Positions 7,223 through 14,315 of a stretch of DNA of 64,000 nucleotides are shown here, piece after piece. The stretch's first letter is position 1; each line of letters begins with the position of its first letter. Under the pieces are notes generated by a model. The model searched no databases. It had not been told where the DNA came from and saw nothing but the letters and a program-made list of their open reading frames with translations. The position numbers and the translations under genes are program-made. Source of the stretch: Streptomyces sp. 135 (GTDB lineage Bacteria > Actinomycetota > Actinomycetes > Streptomycetales > Streptomycetaceae); NCBI RefSeq assembly GCF_020026305.1, contig NZ_CP075691.1:2108001-2172000 (forward strand). The letters run 5' to 3'.

Positions 7223-9757
7223 GTGATCCGCGACGCCGCTGCCCTGAACCTGCCCGTACGAGACGCGCTGCCCTCCCTCCGAGCCGCCCTGGAGGGGCCG
7301 GGCAGCGCCGTGCTGTGCGCCCCGCCCGGCACGGGCAAGACGACGCTGGTGCCGCTGGCGCTGGCCGGTCTGCTCGACGCCTCGGAGGGCGCACGCCGGG
7401 TCGTCGTCGCCGAGCCGCGGCGCATCGCAGCCCGGGCCGCCGCGCGGCGGATGGCGTGGCTGCTCGGCGAGAAGGTGGGCGAGAGCGTCGGCTACACCGT
7501 GCGCGGAGAGCGCGTCGTGGGCCCACACGCGCGCGTGGAGGTCGTGACGACGGGTGTGCTGCTTCAGCGGCTGCAACGGGACCAGGAGCTGGCCGGTGTG
7601 GACGTCGTCGTCATCGACGAGTGCCACGAACGGCATCTGGACGCGGACACCGTGGCGGCCTTCCTGGTGGACGTGCGGGCGGCGCTGCGCCCCGAGTTGC
7701 GGCTGGTGGCCGCGTCCGCGACGACCGACGCGGAGGGGTGGGCGCGGATCCTCGGGGGCGCGCCCGTGGTGGAGGCCCAGGGGATCGCGCATCCCGTGGA
7801 GGTGGTGTGGGCGCCGCCCGCGCGGGCGGTGCGGCCGCCGCACGGGATGCGGGTGGATCCGGCGCTGCTGACGCATGTGGCGGCGGTGGTCCGGCGCGCC
7901 CTGGCCGAGCGGGACGGGGACGTCCTGTGCTTCCTGCCGGGGGTCGGTGAGATCGCGCGCGTGGCGGGGCAGTTGGGCGGTCTCGGGGACGTGGAGGTGT
8001 TGCAGGTCCACGGGCGGGCCCCGGCGGCCGTGCAGGACGCGGTGCTCGCGGGTTCGCCGGAGCGGCGGGTCGTGCTGGCCACGTCCGTCGCCGAGTCGTC
8101 GTTGACGGTGCCCGGTGTGCGGGTGGTCGTGGACTCGGGTCTGGCACGCGAGCCGCGGGTCGACCACGCGCGCGGGCTGAGCGCACTGGCGACGGTGCGG
8201 GCCTCTCAGGCGGCGGGGCGGCAGCGGGCGGGGCGGGCCGGGCGTGAGGCGCCGGGAGCCGTGTACCGATGCTGGGCGGAGGCCGAGGACGGGCGCCTGG
8301 CTCGCTTTCCGGCGCCGGAGATCAAAGTGGCCGACCTCGCCGCGTTCGCCCTCCAGGCAGCCTGCTGGGGCGATCCGGGCGCCTCGGGGCTCGCGCTGCT
8401 CGATCCCCCGCCGGGCGGCGCGATGGCGGCGGCGCGGGAGGTCCTGACGGCGGTGGGGGCGGTCGACGCGACGGGGCGGGTGACGGAGCGGGGCACGCGC
8501 ATGGCGCGGGTGGGCCTGCATCCGCGCCTTGCCCGCGCCCTGCTGGACGCGGCGCCGCTCGTGGGCACCCGGCGGGCCGCGGAGGTGGTGGCGCTGCTGA
8601 GCGAGGAGCCGCCGCGGGAGTACGGCGACGACCTCGCCATGGCCTGGCGGATCGCTCGGCGGCGCCAGGACGACGGCTACGTGGTGCGCTGGCGCACGGA
8701 GGTGCGGCGCCTGACTTCGGCGGGGGTCCAGGATCACGCGGCGGCGCCCGGCTTCGGAGGCGAGGAGCGGGTCGCCGGGGTGGTCGCCGCCCTGGCGTTT
8801 CCCGAACGGGTGGCCCGGGCGGTCGGCGGCGGCACGTACCTCATGGCCAACGGCACCCGCGCCGAGCTGCGTCCCGGCTCCTCGCTGACGGGGGCGGAGT
8901 GGATCGCCGTGGCCGTGGCCGACCGCCCTGTCGGCACCGGGCACGCGCGCGTGCTGCTCGGTGCGCAGATCGACGAGGACGGGGCGCGGAGCGCTGCCGC
9001 GCCGCTGTGCTCCCAGCGGGACGAGGTGGCCTGGTCCGGTGGGGACCTGGTGGCGCGGCACGTCGAACGCCTCGGGGCCATCGAGCTGGCGGTGCGGCCC
9101 TTGAAGGACGTCGACCCCCATCTCGTACGGGAGGCGCTGTTGGCCGGGCTGCGGGAGGAAGGGACCGGGCTGCTGAAGTGGTCGCGGGGGGCGCGGGAAC
9201 TGCGGGAGCGGCTCGCCTTTGTGCATCGGCATCTGGGGGCGCCGTGGCCCGACGTGTCGGAGGACGCCCTCCACGCGCGCGTGGACGAGTGGCTGGAGCC
9301 CGAGCTGTCCAAGGCGCGACGGCGGGCCGACCTCGGCCGCATCGACGCCGGGCAGGCGCTCGGGCGGCTGCTGCCGTGGGCCACGGGTGAGGCCGTGCGT
9401 CTGGACGAGTTCGCTCCGGAGCGGCTTGAGGTGCCGAGCGGGTCCAGGATCCGGATCGACTACTCCGATCCCGGGCAGCCCGTCCTCGCGGTGAAACTCC
9501 AGGAGATGTTCGGGTTGGCCGAGACCCCTCGGATCGCCGCCGGGCAGGTGCCCGTGGTCGTCCACCTGCTGTCGCCCGCGGGACGTCCCGCCGCCGTCAC
9601 GGCCGATCTCGCCTCGTTCTGGCGGGAGGGCTACCGCGCGGTGCGGGCGGAGCTGCGCGGCCGTTATCCGAAGCATCCGTGGCCCGAGGACCCGGCGTCG
9701 GCCGAGCCGACCCGGTACACCAAGGCGCGCCAGGCCCGGGAGGGCGGGAGCGCCTAG
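7223..9757 (+). CDS. hrpB: ATP-dependent RNA helicase HrpB
   Basis: A DEAH-type (superfamily 2) helicase of 844 residues, starting with GTG. Motif I is APPGTGKTT (about residues 32-40), motif II is DECHER, and SATT (motif III) follows. The C-terminal core has LATSVAESSLTVPGV and QRAGRAGR (motif VI). Beyond the helicase core are the helicase-associated regions and an HrpB-specific C-terminus ending near RYPKHPWPEDP, a diagnostic phrase of the family. HrpB is widespread but its physiological RNA substrate is poorly known. It is translationally linked to the methyltransferase upstream and overlaps the last four bases of the convergent DUF3068 gene. Confidence 0.93.
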   Translation: MIRDAAALNLPVRDALPSLRAALEGPGSAVLCAPPGTGKTTLVPLALAGLLDASEGARRVVVAEPRRIAARAAARRMAWLLGEKVGESVGYTVRGERVVGPHARVEVVTTGVLLQRLQRDQELAGVDVVVIDECHERHLDADTVAAFLVDVRAALRPELRLVAASATTDAEGWARILGGAPVVEAQGIAHPVEVVWAPPARAVRPPHGMRVDPALLTHVAAVVRRALAERDGDVLCFLPGVGEIARVAGQLGGLGDVEVLQVHGRAPAAVQDAVLAGSPERRVVLATSVAESSLTVPGVRVVVDSGLAREPRVDHARGLSALATVRASQAAGRQRAGRAGREAPGAVYRCWAEAEDGRLARFPAPEIKVADLAAFALQAACWGDPGASGLALLDPPPGGAMAAAREVLTAVGAVDATGRVTERGTRMARVGLHPRLARALLDAAPLVGTRRAAEVVALLSEEPPREYGDDLAMAWRIARRRQDDGYVVRWRTEVRRLTSAGVQDHAAAPGFGGEERVAGVVAALAFPERVARAVGGGTYLMANGTRAELRPGSSLTGAEWIAVAVADRPVGTGHARVLLGAQIDEDGARSAAAPLCSQRDEVAWSGGDLVARHVERLGAIELAVRPLKDVDPHLVREALLAGLREEGTGLLKWSRGARELRERLAFVHRHLGAPWPDVSEDALHARVDEWLEPELSKARRRADLGRIDAGQALGRLLPWATGEAVRLDEFAPERLEVPSGSRIRIDYSDPGQPVLAVKLQEMFGLAETPRIAAGQVPVVVHLLSPAGRPAAVTADLASFWREGYRAVRAELRGRYPKHPWPEDPASAEPTRYTKARQAREGGSA

Positions 9758-10752
9758 GCGCTGACGGGTTCCGGTTCGGGGCCGGCCGTCGCCGTGGGCC
9801 CGGGGCCGCTCCGCCTGCGCCCGCGGGCCTCCAGCCAGAGGGAGAGTGCGAGCAGGAGCAGGCCGAGGCCGAGGAAGCCCCAGGGCAGGTAGGAGGTGAG
9901 CAGGAGCACCAGGACGCGCTGGGACTTGACCAGGTCGACAGTGCTCTCGATGTAGTCCTCGCGCATCTTCACGTGCCCGGCGAAGACGGTGACCTTGTCG
10001 CGTCCGCCGAGGAGCGTGCCGCCGCGCAGTTCGTTCTTCTGGATCTCCTCGCCGTAGACGGGGGCTCCGGTGACCGGCTCGACCCAGAACTTGCGGACGG
10101 TGGTGTACCAGCGGGTGGTGCCGGTCTTGGCGAGGGACTTCGGAGTGATGCCCTTGACCGGCATCGTCTTGGGGAAGGGGACCTCGGTCCAGGGGATGGT
10201 CTGTTCGAAGTAGTAGACCTGCACGCCCCGGAAGGTCTGCGTGCCCTTGTAGTGGATGGGCTTGGTGACGCGGGCCTGCGCGTCGAAGTACTCGTAGTCC
10301 CGTTTCTCCGTCAGGAAGGGCCACTTGAACTCGATGCCCTGGCGCTTGACCGGGTCCCCGTCGACCGACTCCCCGGTGGCGTGCACCGGTTCCTGGCTGT
10401 GGGCGTCGAAGATGTAGCGCTCGGGGACCTTGGAGACCATCTTGCCCTCGGAGTCCTCGATGTAGGAGAGCGCGTCCCAGACGACGACGTCGCGGTCCGC
10501 GCTCTTCTCGATCTCCTCGGAGGCCTCCACGTTGCCCTTGAGGGTCTGCACGATGGTGACCTTGTCGACCTTCTCGGCCTTCATCGAGCCGTAGTCGATG
10601 AGCGTGGGGTTCTTCGCCTCCAGGACCGCGTCCTGGTACTGGCTCGGCGGGATCTTCGCGAGGCGCGGGAAGGCGTACCAGCGCATGAGCGGGGACATGG
10701 CCGTGAAGAACACGGCGAAGGCGAGCAGGACGAGGCTGGCCTTGCGGCGCAT
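9754..10752 (-). CDS. DUF3068 domain protein (PorA-like fold), membrane-anchored
   Basis: A 332-residue protein with an N-terminal hydrophobic segment (LVLLAFAVFFTAMSPLMRW, about 6-24) and a second near the C-terminus (LTSYLPWGFLGLGLLLLALSL). A large extracytoplasmic domain lies between them. Conserved phrases YWY/YEYFDAQARVTKPIHYKG and MPVKGITPKSLA mark DUF3068, an actinobacterial family that includes the PorA-like assembly proteins. It may act at the cell envelope. The ATG at 10752 is used because it opens directly into the signal anchor. A short SPW_0924 gene sits 44 bp upstream on the same strand. Confidence 0.87.
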   Translation of the reverse strand: MRRKASLVLLAFAVFFTAMSPLMRWYAFPRLAKIPPSQYQDAVLEAKNPTLIDYGSMKAEKVDKVTIVQTLKGNVEASEEIEKSADRDVVVWDALSYIEDSEGKMVSKVPERYIFDAHSQEPVHATGESVDGDPVKRQGIEFKWPFLTEKRDYEYFDAQARVTKPIHYKGTQTFRGVQVYYFEQTIPWTEVPFPKTMPVKGITPKSLAKTGTTRWYTTVRKFWVEPVTGAPVYGEEIQKNELRGGTLLGGRDKVTVFAGHVKMREDYIESTVDLVKSQRVLVLLLTSYLPWGFLGLGLLLLALSLWLEARGRRRSGPGPTATAGPEPEPVSA

Positions 10753-10796
10753 CGCGGCGACCCTCCCTACGTCTACGGGTGCTTGGGGCAGTGCGT

Positions 10797-10931
10797 CTAC
10801 GGATGCTTGGGGACGGTGGTGAGCAGGGGCTTGGGGGACGTCTCGCCGGACGGGGCGCCGATCGCCGTGATCGCCAGGACCAGGGCGAGCGCGACGGCGA
10901 GACCGGTGGCGGCGGCGATGAGGGCACGCAT
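10797..10931 (-). CDS. SPW_0924 family small protein (44 residues)
   Basis: Translation of the minus strand from ATG at 10931 gives MRALIAAATGLAVALALVLA followed by ITAIGAPSGETSPKPL and LTTVPKHP, then TAG. A hydrophobic N-terminal segment of about 20 residues is followed by a short Pro/Ser/Thr-rich tail, so it is probably a signal-anchored or secreted peptide. I recognise this as the SPW_0924 family, found in Streptomyces and often missed because of its length. It precedes the DUF3068 gene by 44 bp in the same direction, consistent with co-transcription. The function is unknown. Confidence 0.75.
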   Translation of the reverse strand: MRALIAAATGLAVALALVLAITAIGAPSGETSPKPLLTTVPKHP

Positions 10932-11044
10932 GCGGGGCCTCCCGAGTCGGCCGGTGGTCATTGGCCGTCGGCCGGAACTGATAGAGCGTCAGGTCGGGCA
11001 CCGTAGCAATGCGGAGGCGAGAGGGGAACAGGTCGCGCAACACG

Positions 11045-11082
11045 GGACCGCCCCCGCGCCGTTGTCGGCGCGGGGGCGGTCC
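11045..11082 (-). terminator. Hairpin terminator after the transglycosylase gene
   Basis: GGACCGCCCCCGCGCC (11045-11060) pairs perfectly with GGCGCGGGGGCGGTCC (11067-11082) across a six-base loop. This 16-bp G+C stem lies 23 bp beyond the stop of the transglycosylase gene. It lacks a U-tract, which is normal in this genus. Confidence 0.75.
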
Positions 11083-11104
11083 GGTAGGGCCTGTGGAGGT
11101 CCGG

Positions 11105-12883
11105 TCAAGCGGTCGGAGTGGCAGGGGTGGTGGGAGCGGTCGGCGTGGTCGAGGCCGGCGGGGTGGTGGAAGCCGGCGGGGTGGCCGGATCGGTCGAGGT
11201 GGCGGGGGCGGTCACCTTCAGCTCGACGGTGACGGTGGCGCCGCCGACCGTGACGACCCGCAGCAGATACGTGCCCGACGCGTCGTCGGCGTACAGCTTC
11301 GGCAGCTTCAACAGGCCGTTGGCATCGGTCTTGAGACCCTTGAGGACTCGGACCGGATTGCCGCTCGTGTCCTTGAAGTAGGGGCCCTTGTCGTTGGGGG
11401 TGGCGTCCGTCGCCGACTTGATCAGGGTGGCGGTGGTCGCGACTCCGGCGGCCGCCCGGCCCTTGTACGTGGCCTTGACCTCGACCTGGTCGGCGAACTC
11501 CTTGCCCGCCTCGCAGACCAGCGGCTTGTCGCTGGTCCTGGCCAGGGCGTCGGCCTGACGGGCGGTGACCTTCGCGGCGTAGTCGAGGCCCGTCAGCTTG
11601 CGCCCCACGACCGTGGCCCGCACGGTGAACTGGCCGGTCTTCTCGCCCGCCTCGAGCACGGGGGCGGTGGCCCTGCCCGCGGCGGTCGTGGTGACGACGA
11701 CGCTCCGCGCGCCGCCCTCGAAGCGGGCGTCCGTGTCACCGACGACCCGGAACTTCACCTTGACCTTGGCGACGCCGGAGCCCGACTTGGACTCCGTACG
11801 CACCTGCACGCGCCCGGCGAAGGCGTCGCCCGCGGTCGCGGCCAGCGTGCCGGTACCGGCGTCCTTCAGGCGCGCGACCTGCTGGGCGGGCGTGGGGGCG
11901 GGCTTGTCGTCGCCGTTGCCGGGCTTGTCGTCGTTCCCGGGCTTGCCGCCATTGCCGGGCTTGCCGCCGTTGCCCGGCTTGTCGTTGTTGCGGGGCGGTT
12001 CGTACGTGCCCGTCATGTCGCGGTTGCCGTTGCTGCCGGAGCCGCCCGGCGTCAGGCCCGGGTTCCGCGTGCGGTCGTCGCTGCGGTCGTCCGGCAGGAC
12101 GCCCTTGCCGTCGGGGACCTCGTGCGTGCCGTTGCGGTAGTACTCCAGCCACGACAGGACGGTGTTCAGGTACTCCGTGGAGCGGTTGTAGCTCAGGATC
12201 GCCTTGTGCAGGTCGTCCTCGTCGGCCAGGTCGCGGTCGTTCGCGCAGAGGTAGTGGCCGGCGGCGAGCGCCGCGTCGTAGATGTTGTTGGGGTCCTTCT
12301 TGCCGTCGTTGTTGCCGTCCTGGCCCGAGGTGGCCCACGTCGACGGGATGAACTGCATGGGGCCGACCGCGCGGTCGTGCGTCGTGTCGCCGTCGAGCAC
12401 GCCGCGGTCGGTGTCGGTGATCTTCGCGAAGCCGTCGCCGTTCAGGGGCGGGCCGGTGATCGACTTGAGCGTCGTGCCGTTCGCGTCGACGCGGCCTCCC
12501 CAGGCGTGGCCCGACTCGACCTTGCCGATGGCGGCGAGCAGCTCCCAGGGGACATTGCACCCGGGCTTGGCGTCGGCGAGCGCGGTCTCGGCCTTCTTGT
12601 ACGCGTCGAGGACGGTGGCCGGCAGGCCCGCCTCGGCCTCCTTGTCACCGCCGTTGGGCGGGAGGGGGGTGGGGCTCTTGAGGCGTGGCAGATCGGTGTA
12701 GTAGGGCGAGTCGCCGGTCGCGGAGTCACCCGACGGCGTGTCCGCCGCTCCCGCCGTGCGATCGCCGCGCGGGACGTCCGTCACGCCCGGGGCCTGCGAC
12801 GCGGCGAGTGCCGCCACCGCCGCCGCGGCCACCGCGCTGGTCACCGCCCCCCTGCGCAGTCGCCTGCCGAATACCGGCGCCAT
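11105..12883 (-). CDS. Secreted lytic murein transglycosylase with SLT-type domain
   Basis: The 592-residue protein has an N-terminal signal (RRLRRGAVTSAVAAAAVAAL) followed by a lytic transglycosylase domain at about residues 85-265. Markers are LLAAIGKVESGHAWGG (Glu-123 the likely catalytic acid), VGPMQFIPSTWA and IYDAALAAGHYLC, so it should cleave the MurNAc-GlcNAc bond of peptidoglycan with anhydro-product formation. A low-complexity linker of Asn/Gly/Lys/Pro repeats (NGGKPGNGGKPGN) follows. Then come one or two Ig-like/Big_1-like domains, and a Pro/Ala/Thr-rich C-terminal tail that could span the cell wall. It probably acts outside the cell in wall growth or spore germination. Confidence 0.87.
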   Translation of the reverse strand: MAPVFGRRLRRGAVTSAVAAAAVAALAASQAPGVTDVPRGDRTAGAADTPSGDSATGDSPYYTDLPRLKSPTPLPPNGGDKEAEAGLPATVLDAYKKAETALADAKPGCNVPWELLAAIGKVESGHAWGGRVDANGTTLKSITGPPLNGDGFAKITDTDRGVLDGDTTHDRAVGPMQFIPSTWATSGQDGNNDGKKDPNNIYDAALAAGHYLCANDRDLADEDDLHKAILSYNRSTEYLNTVLSWLEYYRNGTHEVPDGKGVLPDDRSDDRTRNPGLTPGGSGSNGNRDMTGTYEPPRNNDKPGNGGKPGNGGKPGNDDKPGNGDDKPAPTPAQQVARLKDAGTGTLAATAGDAFAGRVQVRTESKSGSGVAKVKVKFRVVGDTDARFEGGARSVVVTTTAAGRATAPVLEAGEKTGQFTVRATVVGRKLTGLDYAAKVTARQADALARTSDKPLVCEAGKEFADQVEVKATYKGRAAAGVATTATLIKSATDATPNDKGPYFKDTSGNPVRVLKGLKTDANGLLKLPKLYADDASGTYLLRVVTVGGATVTVELKVTAPATSTDPATPPASTTPPASTTPTAPTTPATPTA

Positions 12884-13063
12884 GACCGAGCCACCCCTCC
12901 CCTTTGACGACTGTTGCGCGCCGACCCCACCTCCGTACGCGCTCGTCTTCGTACGCGCGTGCTCCCCAGCAGGGCGGCTCTGGCGACACTACGACAACTT
13001 CCCGCGCCCAGGCACCCGTTCGTGCCCGGTTTTTACCAGTTAACCGATACCGCGACAGGGCTG

Positions 13064-14059
13064 TTACGCCGCGGGGCTCTCCCCCGCCCGGCCGGGCTCC
13101 TCCCCGGGCGTCGCGAAGTCGCCCTCGGGCGGGGCCGAACCGTCCGGGACCTCGCTGATCTCGCTCTGCGGGGTGAAGCCCTGGGCGATGGCGCGGCCCT
13201 TGTTCAAAGCGCGGTGCACGGCGTACGCGACGCGTTCCACGGTGCGTACTCCGTAGGCCATGGAGGGGTTGCCGTGGCTGAGGACGACGATGCGGTACGT
13301 GCGGTCGCCGCCGGTGAACACGCCGACGCTGTGCACGCGCCAGCCGTGCTCGGCCCTCGGCAGCCAGCCGTTCTTGAGATGAGCGCGGATGCCGCGCGGC
13401 ATGCCGGCGGGCACGCCCCAGCGCTGGTCGCTCTGGACGTCGGCCATCTGCCGCAGCCCGTACGCGCGGGCGCTCGGCTTGAGGACTGCCCGGACATCCG
13501 GGGCGCCGGTGAGTACGCCGAGCAGCCACTGCTGGTCGGCGGCCGTGGTGCGCGTCAGGCCCCAATAGCCGTACGGGCCGAGGGTGGTGGCGGTGGTGCC
13601 GACGCGGCGTAGGAAGCGGGAGAGGTAGGGGTGACCGAGGTTGCGCCAGAGCCGTGCGGCCGCGTCGTTGTCGGAGCGGGTGATCATGGGGCGGATCCGC
13701 CGGTGCTCCCAGGCGGTGAGGCCTCGGCCCCACTCCTGTGCGCGGCGCAGCGCCGCCTGCATCATCAGGACCTTGGTGAGGCTCGCCGCGTCGTAACGGC
13801 GCAGGCTCGCGAGTTCGCAGACGAGGCCGGTGTGGGTGTCGTGTACGGAGACGGAGACCTGGCCGGACCTGGACGACAGCGCCGCCCGGATGTCCTCGGA
13901 CACCCGGGCGGCGAGGGTACGGTCGCGGTCGGCCGTGCAGAGGGCCGCGCCCTGCCGGTCGCTGGCATCGGCGGCGGCCGCGGGTATGGGGCTCAGCAGG
14001 GCCGTGGTGAGCGCCGCGGCGAGCAGGGAGCGGCGGCGGGCTCGTAGGTGAGGGGCCAT
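13064..14059 (-). CDS. Secreted class A beta-lactamase-like serine hydrolase
   Basis: A 331-residue protein with a twin-basic signal region (HLRARRRSLLAAALTTALL, cleavage likely after AAAA near residue 30). The penicillin-interacting fold shows S93-x-x-K96 (ASLTK), S129-D-N131 (RSDND) and a third element LKNGWL in place of the usual K-T/S-G. The altered third motif suggests a D,D-peptidase or esterase-like hydrolase rather than a true beta-lactamase. The acidic C-terminal tail is long. The start at 14059 follows AGGATGACCCC, a weak ribosome-binding site. It is not obviously part of an operon. Confidence 0.82.
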   Translation of the reverse strand: MAPHLRARRRSLLAAALTTALLSPIPAAAADASDRQGAALCTADRDRTLAARVSEDIRAALSSRSGQVSVSVHDTHTGLVCELASLRRYDAASLTKVLMMQAALRRAQEWGRGLTAWEHRRIRPMITRSDNDAAARLWRNLGHPYLSRFLRRVGTTATTLGPYGYWGLTRTTAADQQWLLGVLTGAPDVRAVLKPSARAYGLRQMADVQSDQRWGVPAGMPRGIRAHLKNGWLPRAEHGWRVHSVGVFTGGDRTYRIVVLSHGNPSMAYGVRTVERVAYAVHRALNKGRAIAQGFTPQSEISEVPDGSAPPEGDFATPGEEPGRAGESPAA

Positions 14060-14204
14060 GGGGTCATCCTGGCCCCGGGGTCGCTCGGGGGGCGCGGGGG
14101 CGGGGGCCACGTGGGTGAGGGGGCCTGCGGGGTTGTGCGGGCGGGGCGTTGGTTACTGCGGGGTGGGGCGTCGTTCTTCGCTGCGGGCCCGGTGGGGGCT
14201 TGTC

Positions 14205-14271
14205 GCGCAGTTCCCCGCGCCCCTTACGGGGCTCCAGCGAGCGCCCCTGTAAGGGGCGCGGGGAACTGCGC
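14205..14271. repeat. 22-bp perfect inverted repeat, intergenic (two copies of the GGGGCGCGGGGAACTGC element)
   Basis: The arms at 14205-14226 and 14250-14271 are perfect 22-bp inverted copies around a 23-base spacer. Each arm carries the 17-mer that is also found at 4405. It lies between the serine hydrolase start and the end of polA, and could act as a polA terminator, but the same sequence elsewhere suggests a dispersed repeat. The remaining ~140 bp of this gap (14060-14204) is G-rich and shows no gene. Confidence 0.75.
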
Positions 14272-14315
14272 GGCCGGCCCCCTCCGGGGCCGCAGAAGAC
14301 AGGCGCCCCCGGAGG

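Noticed and set aside
6968..10927. Long minus-strand open frame opposite hrpB
   Set aside because: Low-complexity Arg/Pro/Gly translation opposite a well-supported helicase; shadow of hrpB and DUF3068.
11920..12000. Repetitive DNA inside the transglycosylase gene
   Set aside because: It encodes the Asn/Gly/Lys/Pro linker of the protein and needs no separate explanation.
13064..14059. Serine hydrolase as a true class A beta-lactamase
   Set aside because: The third active-site motif is LKNGWL rather than K-T/S-G, so resistance is not claimed.
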